64,000 nt of DNA, from the NCBI GenBank assembly GCA_022818135.1, contig JAFMSR010000005.1, positions 34,420,872 through 34,484,871 of the forward strand. The letters are read 5' to 3'. The stretch's first letter is position 1; each line of letters begins with the position of its first letter. Made by a program: the position numbers and the translations under genes. Positions 45,195-58,674 of the stretch are shown in pieces. Origin of the DNA: Saxidomus purpurata (taxonomy: Eukaryota; Mollusca; Bivalvia; Venerida; Veneridae). Below the pieces are notes generated by a model. The model saw nothing but the letters and a program-made list of their open reading frames with translations, did no database searches and was not told the DNA's origin.

Positions 45195-46535
45195 AAACAA
45201 GAGCTACGCCTGCGGGTGCTTGCCGCTCGTCTGATTTTATCCTTTTACGGTTTATCTATTACCATCTTTGAAGTAATAGTGTCCTTGACCTTGACCCCGA
45301 ACACAATCCCACAAAAGGGTCTGAAATAGTTACTATACTAAGTTTAGTCCAAATAATTCATTTGCAACTAAAGATATTGTTTTTTTTTCTTTTTTTTCTA
45401 TTTATAGAAAAAAAATCTTTGACATTGACCCCATGAGCCCAAAATACAAGCCAAACAAGAGCTGTCCCTCACAAGTGACGAATGCCTCCGAAAGAGGTGC
45501 CTCACAGTCTGTGTCCTCTCCATGTGCTCAATAAATGTGCTATGTAATTTTAAAATCCTTCCATGCATGACAGAGTAACCATGCATACAGTTTTCCATTA
45601 CTTTAAACACTAAGTGTGACCTTGAACTTTAAGCTAAGGACTTGGGTCTTGCACGCGACACATCCGCTTGATGTGCTAGACATTTGTGCCAAGTTATTTT
45701 AAAATCCTTCAAAGCATGATAAAGTTATAGTCCGGACACAAATGTATGCATATATACAGGATTCCATTACCTATAAACTCTAAGTGTGACCTTGACCTTT
45801 GAGGTAAGGATGTTGGTCTTGCACACGACACGTCATCTTGATGTGCTAGACATTTGTGCCAAATTATTTTAAAATCCTTCAATGCATGACAAAGTTACAG
45901 TCCGGCCACGAATGTATGCATATATGCATATATAGAGGAATCAATTACCTTCAAACTCTAAGTGTGACCTTGACCTTTGAGCTAGGGACAGGGGTCTTGC
46001 ACGCGACACGTCGTCTTGATGTGCTAGACATTTGTGCAAAGTTATTTTAAAATCCTTCAATGCATGACTAAGTTACAGTCCGGACACGAATGTGTGCATA
46101 TATGCATATACAGAGGAAACCATTACCTTCAAACTCTAAGTATGACCTTCACCTTTGAGCTATGGACAGGGGTCTTGCACGCGACACGTCGTCTTGATGT
46201 GCTAGACATTTATGCAAAGTTATTTTAGAATCCTTCAATGCATGACAAAGTTACAGTCCGGACACGAATGTGTGCATATATAGAGGATTCCATAACCTTC
46301 GTACTCCAAGTGTGACCTTGACCTTTGAGGTAGGGATGTGGGTCTTGCACGCGACACGTCGTCTTGATGTGCTATACATGTGTGCCAAACTATTTTAAAA
46401 TCCTTCAATGCATGACAGAGTTACAGTCTGGACACGAATTTGTAAGTGGGGACGCACAGACGGACGGACGGACAGACAGACGGACAGACGGACGGTGCTA
46501 TTTTAATATGCCACCCTTCGGGGGCATAATAAAAG
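45195..46535 (+). repeat. tandem array of ~180-bp repeats with nuclear-receptor-like motifs
   Basis: After an acaagagctacgcctgcggg start and a second start-like block near 45455, about five units follow. Each has aagtgtgaccttgacctttg, tcttgcacgcgacacgtcgt, tgatgtgctagacatttgtg, aatccttcaatgcatgac and ccggacacgaatgtgtgcat. The array closes with runs of cggacggacggacagacaga and the hairpin-like cacccttcgggggcataa. Small frames at 45856, 46034 and 46364 are the same repeat read three times. Confidence 0.9.
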
Positions 46536-47109
46536 TCTTTATCATTTATATTACAAACTAAATAATTTAGTAGCATTATGTCAATTGTTACTTAAGATAT
46601 TGAATATATTACCGTTTTTCTATTTTTAGTTACAGTGATCTTGACCTTGACCCGAGGAGCCCCAAAACACAACCCCATTAAATTTCATCTTAAATACTTA
46701 CTAGCAACAAAAGTTGGTTACATTATGCCAACTGTAACTAAAGATATTGAATATATTACGGTTTTCCTATTTCTAGTAACAATGACATGACCCCAGGAGT
46801 CCCCAAACACAATTCAATTAAAGATATTCGTAAATACTTCCTTTACACTAAGTTTGGTTGCATTATGTTCACTGTTACAGTGAACCTAGATGGGCGTTCA
46901 GTAGAGACATGTGTCACCCTCTTACACTTTGTCAGAATAACCAAATTTGGAGGCATCACGACTCTTTTGTCATAAGCAATACAATTGAAAAGTTTGATGA
47001 AGAAATCTTAAGTTATTGTTAACGTAAAATTTTTGTGACAGACGGGCGGACAAAGCGATCCCTTTTTAGCGACTTTTCTCCGAAAGGGCGACATAAAAGA
47101 TGACCAACT
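46536..47109. repeat. further repeat copies shared in part with unit A
   Basis: Two units with tattgaatatattaccg, ttcctatttctagt and a gaccttgacccgaggag-like block lie at about 46600 and 46745. The right part (46985-47105) matches 31240-31365. Confidence 0.6.
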
Positions 47110-47405
47110 GAAAAGTGTTTTGGTTTCAGAATCAATTTCAAAATTTCCCCACCCCACTGGAGCATCATCTCAGCGGGGATAATTTCTTCTGCAAGTTACA
47201 ATCATGAAGAACTTAATAACTCTGGAGTTCCTAACATAACTTCTGCAAAAATTGCGCATGCGTCGCGGCATAATGTGTACATGTATACTATTTTAAGTTT
47301 TATGAGATTCTATCCATCGGTTCGTTGATTATGACTCCGGACGGACAACACCAAAACAATAGCCCTCCCTCCAAAACAATATCCCTCCTTCGGCGGGGTA
47401 TAATG
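47110..47405 (+). repeat. copy of the TTCGGCGGGG-ending repeat
   Basis: Counterpart of 31366-31705, with the same gcatgcgtcgcggcataatg core and ccctccttcggcggggtata end. Confidence 0.6.
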
Positions 47406-48790
47406 GTACTTTAAATGGCGATTATAGCTGTCTTCCATATCTATTCAAAGCAACAATACAAACAATATGAATAAACAAACTAGAATACAATGTCGTAAAC
47501 TTCAGTGGAATCAAATAGATATAATTTATACATTCATAACGTAAAACATTAAGTACGAGGCAAACAACATCTATACTTTGTCTATTTCATGTAAAATGCT
47601 TTTGTATTGTAATTAAATGTATTGGGATGTTGGTAATTGTCTAATGTATTAACATGTATATGGACTAAAAGCCTGTTATCTTTTTTGAACTTTAAACATA
47701 TATAATATTGTTAAAGGAATCATTATATTTAATATCATATTTACCTACAGTGTTAAGGTTTAATAATCATGAATATAAATATCTTCATATTTTGAAACTG
47801 TTTGGTTGTATATTTGGTTGTATTTTGAAGTTGGTAATAATTGAACTAACACACACCACTGCAGCACTGCAAATGGAGCAACATTTTTCGTGTTTTGTTT
47901 TATGAATTCCCCAAGCCAAAATTAGGGAATTCTTATTTCATTCAGCGATGACGGCTGTATGTTATCAAATCTTAAAATTTTCGCCAAGCTAAAATTACTT
48001 TATTTACAGTTTACAGTAACATCAGTGGACAACATATTCTACATTTTCAGGGGATGGGATGTTAAATATAGTCTGATTCACTTTGAGATTTTTGACGTCT
48101 GATCGTAAAAATCGCGGACTTAATGTTGAATTTTGATTTCCATGTCTGCAGTTTCACCTGGTTAGTAGTATTACATGAATATTTCTTGCAAATGATTACG
48201 CCGTTTCGTGCTCTACTGTTTGTATGCTTCACTCGGTTTTTTCTTTCAAGTTTGTAGGTATAGGAATAAATTAGTTGTTGAAACTTAAGTTTTGATAGTT
48301 TGTTAGTTTGTACATGTCATGAGACTGGTTTTATTGCTTTTTGTGTGATTTTCTTCCACTGTAATAATGTGGTATTTCAAGACCCGTATGGTTTGAAATG
48401 TTACCGAAACACGAGTCGTTCATTTTCTAATCCTTTCCCTTTCGTTACAGATGCTTTGCGGCCACAAAAAAGCAATAAAAGTCGCCTTGTGGCATAGGCG
48501 ATATATCAATGGTTAGTTTCAATAACTTTTGGTGAACCAGACTTCACTTTACGCTCCATCCCCTGTTTTCAACGATAAAAACAGCACAATCCCAGTGCTT
48601 TAGCAGCGACTGTACAGAATGGACCTGCTGCCACCTGTCAGTTAACACCTACCCTGCTAAGCTTCTTAATTGGTCTGGTCGATTATTAAATAACGAAACT
48701 ATCATTAATGTTTGTTAGGAGTGCTCACTGTAAATTCATTGACTGATTAGCAAGTGTGCACACCTATCATGATCTTGTCTCAAAGAACAA
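47406..48790. other. right end of unit B
   Basis: This matches 31706-32490 in pieces. It holds extra sequence at 47640-47900 and 48250-48515 that is missing in A. No gene is supported. Confidence 0.5.
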
Positions 48791-48888
48791 ATCAATTAAT
48801 TACCAGCAAGGTAAATGTTAAAGATTCCAATAATAATAGAATCTTTTAGGCAAATATATACACGTGACTTGATATACCAGTCTATTAA

Positions 48889-51800
48889 CTAAAAGCAATG
48901 CACAGAATAACTTAGACATCTACCCAGGAGGACCGATATGACATCAAACATCACGTCAACTCCACCTTGGTCGAGAGTTAATTCTATGGATATGATATAA
49001 AGCCGTTTTCGAGATAGCTCTAGGGTGCTTTTTCATGTCTTAATTAAAAAGTGCTTTGTTTCCTTTCGACTCAAACTTTTTGACACTGATAACTTGAGTA
49101 TTTATTTGTTTTTGTGAACACTTATCGATACGTTAAGTGTTTGTGTATTGCTTGAAATTTGGAAGAAGGTGAGCAAGTTGCAACTATGGTTTGATTAGTA
49201 ATTTTGCTTTCGTTTTAACGAAATTAAAGATTCTAAGCCACTTATTTCCATAAAATGTTTTTGTATCCATACTAAATTTTTGAGTCAAAAAATGTCAACC
49301 AAAAATTACAGATATATCGCCTGAGAATGTATGGTCACGTTGGTTGTACCTGCCGAGCCGATCCATAAAAGCCTTTACTTACTACCTGTGGGCCGGTGAT
49401 GTGTGAGAATTTGTATACTAGGTCTCCGTCGAAGAATGTCTGCATAAAAAAATTAGCTTAATATTTGTTCATCATTTCAAAGGTACATATAATGTCCCAT
49501 AAAATAATTATATACTTACATATATATGTTTACACATACCTGTTCAACGGTTCATGTAGATGATTTACCCTATAAACCGCACATGTGCGACCTTACGGAG
49601 AGCGGTTTAAACTTAGTTTGAAAGGAATACATGTAAACCTAGTTTTATCATCGTCGGAACCCACGGTTAATTCCTGCCGCTTCTCTCCGTCATATACCGT
49701 GGGAAAATAGACTGGCAAAACTTCGTAATACATGAATATTCATGACTATTTTTCATCCAATGAAATCGATGCTTACAAAAATAAGAGCACCTCCACAATG
49801 AAGAGTATCCTCAAATAATGACCGCCATGCAGAACGTTGAAAAAAAAATGATTGTTTGTTTTGTCCCGATTAAGGGACGATCATATAGAAATCTGCAAGA
49901 CGAGTGATGCACAAAATCTGTTTAAAACTACATCGCCGACAAGCATGGGGGCTGCCATTTTTAATGTTTCCCCTAACGCGGTTTGAGAGCCGCGATTTCA
50001 TTGGATAGTTAATCTTGAGAAAAGTATCAAGAAACCAATCGAAAGGCTTGAATTTACCTCATTAATTATTCATGAGTACGAGATTTCTTCAGTCAATTTG
50101 CCCAGGGTATTCAATTGGGTAATGAATAGCCTGGGTTACCGAGGATGAGTTTAATAGATATACTTACAAATGCCCAAAAGTGCCATTGTTGATTTATCAG
50201 TAAGTGGCGTAAAATGAATGTCCCAGATTTTTGTTTTCAATATTTCGGTCTGTCGGACGGTAGACTGAACTCAAGAATAATGGTTTCAGAGAAGAAGATC
50301 TATAAAGTGTTTCCATAATAAGCATATGTAAAATAAAGTAACTCTCGGGCCGGGTCAATTTCGACCCGGGCCATAATTTTATCAATCTTGGTAGATGATA
50401 CAGGGTGTCGAAGAATATATGTCCACTTACCAAATGCTAATAACTTTTCATGACGCCATTCTAATAATGAGGAAAAACTTTTATCAAAAACCTTTCATTT
50501 GAGACCAAATTTGTCAATATTAAAGTATGTTCGACAAAGTTATAAACATTTTTAAGTGGACATATATTCTGGGACACCCTGTACATACCAAATATCTAAG
50601 CTCCGGGCCTTCCGGCTTTTGAGATTTTTCAAGTGTTTCCTTTACGTTGCCAGAGCAACAAGTCCAATGCATGGAATGGAATTATTTAAGTAACTTGATA
50701 GATGTTTATGCAAGGAACCTCCCTGTCAAGTTTCATCAACATTGGCCCTGTGGTTTCAGAGAAAATGTCATTTTAAGGAAAAAGTGAACAGACGTACGAC
50801 AAATTGTAACTTACGACGGACGCCGGACGGTGAGCGATTCTAATAACTCACCCTGGCACTTTGTGATGATAATAAATGAGTCTACAGAATATGCCATGTC
50901 CCTTTACAAGTATTCGAATGGAATCGGCTATTGGGGAACTCACAGTTCCTTGTAGTACATGCAATAGGTATATCCCTTAGAGTCTTTAGTTTCAGCAATC
51001 AAGGATATTGATGTTAGTGACTAACGGGCCACCATGCAGAAGATGGGATATTTGTGATCAAACTTGGTATAAGTATAGGACAGTGTATTGAACATTATCA
51101 GAAATGCTTCACACGAAGAAATTCATCAATATGTGGATTCCGATAAATGAAGTGGTATACTGTGTTGAGAGTCATTCTGAGTTCGCCTTGCCGTTACATA
51201 TAAAATGCTTTTGTATGTATCACATTGTCTTTAATGTTTTTGTATAAATGGAACGAATTTTCAAGGCTAGTCAGCGATAATTTGAACATCGAATGCTGGT
51301 TTTTTTTATCTTGCTACAGCAGCCTACGTCAATTATTATGGATTTATGAAATGAAACAATTGGAATCCAACAATACTTGTAATTAAAAATGCATTAACCC
51401 AAACAAATACTATTTCGCCTGTCAGCATATCAAATTTGAATTATTCCCGCGAAGCTTTATTTGAATAGTTTGTGTATGGCAACTGGTGAAAACCCCATAC
51501 TTATTTTATACCAAACTATATTGCCTTGTCGGTCATCAAACATTCATGACGCTGTGCATACACTGAGACAGTCTCAATGTGCCATGAAATAAAAATATGT
51601 CGTAAAAGTATATTGACAAATATTTTATGATTTCATACTGTCATATAAGTTTGATCTTTTGCATGATCATTTCTTTAAAAATGCTTGCCAATAATTATCT
51701 GTTCTTTTACAAAATCATAAAATATGTTTAGTTTTAGTTGTTACGTAAAAATGAAACCTTAATCATTCAAATCATTCAAATCCATTCATAAATACCAGAG

Positions 51801-52574
51801 ATACAAACGTCTTTCTTCTAGTACCCGTAGGAAATGGGTAAACCGCTAAATGACGTCGTGAAGTCAACGTCTCGTGCACGTTTTCCTTTCAAATTGCACC
51901 ACCTTAAAATAGATAAATCATAGATTGCATATGCCAAATATGACAGTTTACTGAGGAAGTGTAAGGTTTGGAGTGACCTTAAGCCCGAGATCCTCAAATA
52001 TATCAGGGTGGTTGATTTTGACTATAGAATGATTTATACCAGGTTTGACGTCTGTGCATTAAAGGTAAAAGTATCGAAATTGAATATTAGCGAAAAGAGT
52101 CACCAAAAGAAAAAAGTTTCTGATAATAACGGCATTTTACCTAATAAATGTTGCTGGAAGGGATCAGTACTACACCCAACTCATCCGTGTGAAACTGCCA
52201 TCTTTCCTACTGAGAGGTATTAATACATGTTAGTGACCTTAACCACTTTAAATTACTACAAAGGTAGGTATGAACTTCCTGAACAATACTTACAACAACT
52301 GTATTATCCATAAGACATACTGGCTGTCACATGTTTTGACTGACACGTGCTGTAAGGGATACGTACCTCATACGCATTATGTGTGACTAAAATTGTTATA
52401 TTTCGCATTTCACCGTCTGCAAACTGCGGTCCGATGTACTTCTTGCCACTCCAACCATAATGGTAAGAATTGAAACCAAACTCATTCTGTGATATGTAAA
52501 GATTGTATGGGATATATTCGTCATGAATAGGATTACCGCTGTGCTCTTCTGTTTCTGTTAGCCTTATTCGCAAC
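48889..52574 (-). CDS. galectin-like gene, partial (C-terminal exons)
   Basis: Galectins bind beta-galactosides and in molluscs often serve as haemocyte recognition proteins. Exon 52367-52574 (69 codons) is bounded by AG and a strong GTACGT donor. It contains EFGFNSYHYGWSGKK and FADGEMRNITILVTHNAYE, matching the W strand and ITIL strand of the galectin fold. Exon 49386-49439 joins in phase as TFFDGDLVYKFSHITGPQ, the FxDG...FxH strand pair. A weaker candidate last exon (48889-49017) reads IELTLDQGGVDVMFDVIS and ends in TAG, fitting the final strand. The N-terminal exon was not found and may lie beyond the gap at 54.9 kb. The sugar-contact pattern HxNPR...WxxExR is not kept (Trp present, Glu and Arg replaced), so lectin activity is doubtful. 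A MITE and a repeat sit in the intron. Confidence 0.55.
49440..50398. other. intronic/intergenic sequence
   Basis: Probably intron of the galectin-like gene. A GC-rich near-palindrome (gggccgggtcaatttcgacc and following) lies at 50348-50373. Nothing else was recognised. Confidence 0.4.
50399..50583. mobile_element. 185-bp mariner-type MITE
   Basis: tacagggtgtcgaagaatat at the left is inverted at the right as atatattctgggacaccctg followed by ta, about 31 bp with two mismatches (tatgtccactta continues the arm). TA flanks fit a mariner target. The TACAGGGTGTC end is typical of this group. Confidence 0.85.
50584..50860 (+). repeat. dispersed repeat of the CTCACCCTG family
   Basis: It contains tccaatgcatggaatggaat, ccctgtcaagtttcatcaac, gaccggacggtgagc-like sequence (cgccggacggtgagcgattc) and ends taactcaccctggcactttg. 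Ends of this type recall the repeat at 1637-2089. Confidence 0.55.
50861..52366. other. probable intron, no element recognised
   Basis: It lies between the galectin-like exons. A 71-residue plus-strand frame at 52008-52223 has no motif. No repeat of note. Confidence 0.4.
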
Positions 52575-53089
52575 CTAACATACATAAATGTTCACGCTTT
52601 AAAGTGATAAGGATGCATCTGAAGAAATTTGACAAGAGTTCACTTTCATAGCAACCTTGAAAACACCGAACCTCATAATGAATATAGATGTTCTTTTCTA
52701 ACAAGATTTTATTCGAATGCAATGACCGAATGCGGTAACACACGTCACTGATATTACAGAAAAATAGATGTTTTACACATAAAGTTTAAGTTTCAAATCA
52801 TTTTACAGTAAAATTACATTTCAAAGAGACCACCATAATTTTATGAAACACGTAAATCACAGATTCATACTCTTAAAATAGTTAACATTAACATTGCAAT
52901 AACCAAATTATATGATTCTGTATAACAATTTCATTGCAGTCAAATGTAGAGAATATTTATAAAAATCGTTTCGACTATACCTCTTAAAAGTCTAAAATCA
53001 AACCTTTCTGTTCATGATATATTTTATTTACACACGTGTATTTGTCAAAACGAGATATAGCGCAGTAACACTCGTTTCATACACGTTTC
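52575..53089. other. non-coding spacer upstream of the galectin-like exon
   Basis: Must contain the preceding intron sequence if the gene model is right. No N-terminal exon was recognised. Confidence 0.4.
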
Positions 53090-54200
53090 TAAAGCATAAA
53101 AAGTGTTTTAAACTTCAGGCTTGGCCTAATTTCAATGTTGATATTTGAAATATAACTTTAATGCCAAGATCTATTCAACTTAGAGTTTAGATTGCAACAA
53201 GTTTATGTTTTCTTTACAATTTTTTAATTAAATTCATACAAAAGTTATCTTTCTTAAATGTCAGAGACCCTTGATGACATCGATGAAGTTTCAAATCAAT
53301 CCAATAATTTGTTACTGAAATATGTATATTGTAGTTCATTGCATGCAAAACTTTAACCAACATTTCTAAGTTCAACAATGGTCATAATTTGAAACTAATT
53401 CAGTCAAGAGTAATCTAACTTGATTGTTGGAGACCCATGAACATTCTATAGATGTATCATATCAAACTCAACAATGGTAAGCAAACTAAGATATATGCCC
53501 GATAGTAACTTGCACATAAAACTTTAACCAAATACAGCTTGCAAGCAAAACTTTAACCAAACTTTTAACGAGGACCATATATTGCCATACATTCAGTCAA
53601 GAGTTATCTAACCTGATTTTGTGATACCTCTTAAGACTATAATGGAGTTTTAAATCAATCCCATGAGCGGTTTCTGAGAATAGTACATGATAGTACCTTG
53701 CATGCAAACTTTTAACCAAAGTTAAACAAGGGCCATAACTTGAATTAAACTCATACTCAAGTTATCAAACTTGACAGTCAGACACCCTGAAGACTTTAAT
53801 GAACTTTCATATCAATCCAATAAGTGGCTTCTGAAGTATGTGTATTATAGTACCTTGCATGCAAAACTTTAACTAATATTTCTTAGTTCAATAAGAGCCA
53901 TAATTTAAAACTAAAAAAAAAAAGTTCAGTCAAGAGTAATCTTACTTGATTGTTTAATACCCCTGAACTTTTTAAAGGTAGAAGCATACTAAATATTTGA
54001 TTCTAATCCACCTTAGTGTTTGGTACCACTGAAAACTAGATGCTATTTCTGATTTAAATTTATACTTTAATTTATGGATATGAGGGTTCCATGACGTCGC
54101 GAACATGACCATAGATATATGTCTGATAATACCTTGCACATAAACTTAACCAAATTCAGCTTGCACGCAAAAATTTAACCGAACATTCAACAAGGACCAT
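53090..54200 (+). repeat. diverged satellite-like repeat, ~150-170 bp units
   Basis: Units share aaaactttaaccaa, agggccataacttgaa or variants, ttcagtcaagagttatct, acttgattgt and tgatagtaccttgcatgcaa in order, five or more times with indels. The same unit makes the array at 63485-64000. Non-coding. Confidence 0.75.
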
Positions 54201-54384
54201 AATGTTCTTAGTGGTGTATCCTTCCATATCAGTGGCGGTTATGAGAAAAATATTTTCTAATATAGCGTGACAGTACTTCATCTCAGTGACATTCAGCAAA
54301 ACCATTTTGCTAGTATAGCATTTCACTTCAATGGCTTCTGCTTGTATAGCAGTAAAACCTCAGTGACAGTTAACAGAACTAATA

Positions 54385-54891
54385 TCAACTAGAGGCTGTT
54401 TTAGGAAAAAAGACGCATGTCTCCCAAACTTATATAGGGGGAAATTGAATGTAGGCGTCACTGAGACCTTGACATTTGATCTACTGACTCTATATTTGAA
54501 GACTGTGAGCCTTTTGGATCTCCAGTTGGTGAACATAAACGATTTTCAGAGTTCGACTTAACTTTGACATTTGACCTACTGATTCATAAACAATACCAAT
54601 CATCTGCTCAAGAGACCATTCATGATGTGAAGTTTGAGGAATGTTGGTCATATGCATCTCTAGTTATTGAGCGGAAACGGTTTTCAAAGTTCTTGTCACT
54701 GTGACCTTGACCTTTGACCTAAGGACCTAAAAACAATAGGGATCATCTTTTTAATGACACCAATCATCATTATGAAGTTTTATGTATGTGGGCGGGAACT
54801 AAGTGTGACACACGGACGGACAGGGCAAAACAATATGTCTCCTCGAGGGATGGATGGGAAGCGGTTGGTTGGCCGGGGGTGGGGGACTTGG
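54385..54891 (+). repeat. copy of the unit-A tandem element family, running into the gap
   Basis: gtgaccttgacctttgacct (54700-54719), aaaacaatagggatcatct, catcattatgaagttt and gggcaaaacaatatgtctcc are shared with 24.05-24.78 kb. It starts near aaaagacgcatgtctcccaa and is truncated by the N run. Confidence 0.75.
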
Positions 54892-55391
54892 NNNNNNNNN
54901 NNNNNNNNNNNNNNNNNNNNNNNNNNNNNNNNNNNNNNNNNNNNNNNNNNNNNNNNNNNNNNNNNNNNNNNNNNNNNNNNNNNNNNNNNNNNNNNNNNNN
55001 NNNNNNNNNNNNNNNNNNNNNNNNNNNNNNNNNNNNNNNNNNNNNNNNNNNNNNNNNNNNNNNNNNNNNNNNNNNNNNNNNNNNNNNNNNNNNNNNNNNN
55101 NNNNNNNNNNNNNNNNNNNNNNNNNNNNNNNNNNNNNNNNNNNNNNNNNNNNNNNNNNNNNNNNNNNNNNNNNNNNNNNNNNNNNNNNNNNNNNNNNNNN
55201 NNNNNNNNNNNNNNNNNNNNNNNNNNNNNNNNNNNNNNNNNNNNNNNNNNNNNNNNNNNNNNNNNNNNNNNNNNNNNNNNNNNNNNNNNNNNNNNNNNNN
55301 NNNNNNNNNNNNNNNNNNNNNNNNNNNNNNNNNNNNNNNNNNNNNNNNNNNNNNNNNNNNNNNNNNNNNNNNNNNNNNNNNNNNNNNNNNN
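54892..55391. other. assembly gap (500 N)
   Basis: Exactly 500 unknown bases. All frames spanning it are artefacts. Confidence 0.99.
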
Positions 55392-58300
55392 CAAGACAGC
55401 TGAAACGGAAACATGCAAGTACATGCACATGAATATTATATCAAGTAATGATTCAGTGGTATTATTCATGTAACAATCTGCCACCGGACGTTCAGTTGGG
55501 ACATGTCTAGTTGTTCCTCTCCAGCCTACGACTTTCATTTGCAGGCCATTTCTTAAAATGTATGAAAACAGCACCCATATTGTCTTTCGTCAATCTGAAA
55601 ATATTTGTTGAAATATTAGATGAAATGTATCGTTATTGTATATATTGAAAGGTATTATTTAACATTATTCTATGAGAAACAATTTGAAATGCAATATACA
55701 AATTGGTTATGTTTTAGAAAATATACTACAATCTTGTAGCAACCTCCCTGCCCAGTTACCTAGAAGTCCCAAACACATTAACAAGACATGTGCATCCCCC
55801 TAGTCTCCGCCACACCCATGCAAACTCGGACTTCTTTAAGTACTCTTTTTCACCCATACCACAGTCTTGTGGAATAGATTACTCACGCATATTGAGATTC
55901 TGCCTGGTCTTGAATCATTCAAGCAGGTGTCGGCCCAACAAAGTTATTAATCGTACAACAATTGTTTTTGAACCTTTTATTCTTTTACCATTTTAACAGT
56001 TTTAACAATCTTGATTCTCGTAACTGTAAGAACTATTATGCATTTATATGATACTCGTGAGAGGTGTGAGGCAGTTTGACAAGATAGATAGAAACTATAA
56101 TGATTTTACCCGATAAAGACATAAATTAAAATGGAACAAAGTCTCATATTTTCAGTGGATCTGAATGACTACATAGCATAACACTTTACGATTAATTATC
56201 TAGAATGATTTTCTTAGATCTTAGTGTATGCCTGCCTATAAAACATCTGCATTTTAAATGGTTCTAGGGAAAAGTGTGACGTTTTTATTTGTTGCAACCT
56301 GCTGGCTATTATCAAATTAGAAAGCTCTTTGGTGGCTGAAATTATATAATCAAACTGTGGCTGACCCAAATTATAGCAAATCAGTACTGGTGGTAAACTG
56401 ACATTTCATTAATGACCATGCAAATTATCTAAAGTAGCGTTTGCCACCTTCAGTGAAAGATATAACTGTAATGGCGAAGCCATTAACCAGATAATGTGGT
56501 CAATTAATCAAACAATATTATACAACAGGCCTGTTACGCTAGCCGTATTTTATAAGATTGCCTATTCTATTCTAAAACACCATAATAGGTCCTTCATGAA
56601 ATAATAAGTTAAAATGAAACTCTGTGCGAAGCTTATGTATGTAACGAATTTGATTTTGACTATATAGATCTGCATTCACCCCATCCAAAAACATTTCATA
56701 ATGGTATGTTAATAAATTACTAGTATGATAAACATATATTCGTCGCACGTAAGTATTTAGTGTACATATCTCCAGCTCTGCATAATGTAGGTTCAAGTCA
56801 TGTGAACATTCATTTTCTTATTCAACTTTTTATACTCTAATATAATTATTATATTTATATAGCGCTTATTTTGACTTTGAAGTATAAAAAAAAATTATAT
56901 TGATAATGCTTACACGCCGAGCTAGTCAACGTAACACTGGCACGTTATATGGACTCCTTTTCTAGTAGTGTAAACGTGACAGATATATGCCTATTGTACT
57001 TTAAGTTTTTAATTTAAAAAAAATTACCTATCAAATTTTGAAATTTTCATTTAGCTAAACCAAATCACTTACTAACGTTCGTAGTGCGGGAGCACTAAGT
57101 ATAGATTATCAAATTTGCATCAAAAAGTATGCTTATAACTGTGCAACGTAAAAAAGTCGATTTGTTTCTAGTGTGTAAAATTAATTTATATATTTATAAA
57201 GTCAATATATGTAATTGAAAGCCGAACATACCTTAGTGAAGCAAATTCGTTTCATTCTGATCCACACTATCGGGGTTAGCATAACTAATGGCAAGATCTC
57301 GTCGGGCGAAATCATAGATACATTTTGTACTTGTATATATCTGAAAGCAAGTAAAAAAACTTAATAGTAGTTGGCAACATTGTATGTCCAACAACTTATT
57401 TTGATGTCAATACTAAATTCTCTATATGTTATAAAAATTGGTCATGGTACTATTTGTAATGAAAGCTACGAATGCGTATCAATTATGCTTAGACATGTCT
57501 TTCAGAAAAATCTTTCAGAAATAATAAAAGTTACAAATATAAAGTTACAAGTTATCTTTTTACGGGCGTTAAATATATATAAGAGACATGACGCTAATAT
57601 ATCAACTTAATAACACTTCTGATTATGTAGGTTTTTATTTCAAAATGCATATATCGATGGTATCAAATTATGTTAAAATCAAACTTAGAAAATTCTTTTA
57701 CCTTTAAACACAGTTTCCTTCAACAATATGTGAACTCCGCTTTACTGCAGTATCGTTGTACTATTCCAATTATTTTGTTCAAATTATACATACAAAATTG
57801 TAGAAGTAAAAATGTCTTACAATTGAAAAAATTCTTCTTCGAACACATTAGCAAGGTCACTGTTCGTTCATCCATTTTCTCAACACAACTACTTCACATA
57901 AAACTCATTGTTAAATGGACTAAATGAACCTTGTAACAGACTGTAAACCGTTGTAATGAGAACTACCTGTTTTATGACCCTTGAAATACTTTGAATACAC
58001 ATTTTGTACCTTCGAGAAGTGGCAGACCCCCATAGGAACCATTTTGTTGTTATTTTTTATGTTTATTTCTTTTTTGTGTTTGTAATAGAATTGAAATACA
58101 TGAAAATTTATGTAATTTTGCAAAATATGACAACTGCTTCTTAATATTCCAGAATTGTAGCATGCTGTTCAAGTAATAAATGAAAATATAAAAGTCGACC
58201 TTGGTAATTTTTAGAATAATTTTAGATATTAGTGATAAAAATTCCGTTATCAGTAATTGCCCATACTCCCAATCTTTTAATTTTATTTGTGTGATATGCC

Positions 58301-58674
58301 TCGGGACAAAATTATGTACATGTAAATTGTATAAAGTATTTCATGGCTTTATTGCATAAGTTTGTTACCCGTGTTAATTTTTTGGAATTAACTACATGTT
58401 TTGTAATTCTGCATTGACTGCAGTATACTTTTTTAACCTATACAAAAACAAAATTTAATAAACATGCATGCATACAAACATAACTACTTCAACTGGTAAA
58501 AGTCCATTACTAAGACCAGAAACAGAAAACAGAAACCATTTCCCGTCGGCGATATTTGACTAGGACCTCAAGGGGCGGGTACTGGTGAGAACTCCAGAAA
58601 GCAGTAATGAAGAATATTTTATTAAGTTTTAAGAACTTACGCTGTATAAGCCTCTGATCATAATAATAATGAAT
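55392..58674. other. AT-rich intergenic sequence
   Basis: Several frames of 65-85 codons (for example 57371-57610 and 57670-57927) have no motif, splice context or duplication support. No element was recognised. Confidence 0.45.

Larger units (their letters stand above)
32545..48790. repeat. unit B of the ~16-kb direct tandem duplication
   Basis: It is collinear with unit A in the same orientation. Sequences found here but not in A are a 3.3-kb insertion in the last syntaxin intron, a fold-back element at 40.1-40.7 kb, a TTAA-flanked MITE at 41.5-42.3 kb and the large repeat array at 45.2-46.5 kb. It lacks the LINE and the 1.34-kb element of A. Confidence 0.9.

Noticed and set aside
45856..46561. 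Three similar ~64-residue frames as a small gene family
   Set aside because: They are the same frame of successive ~180-bp repeat units.
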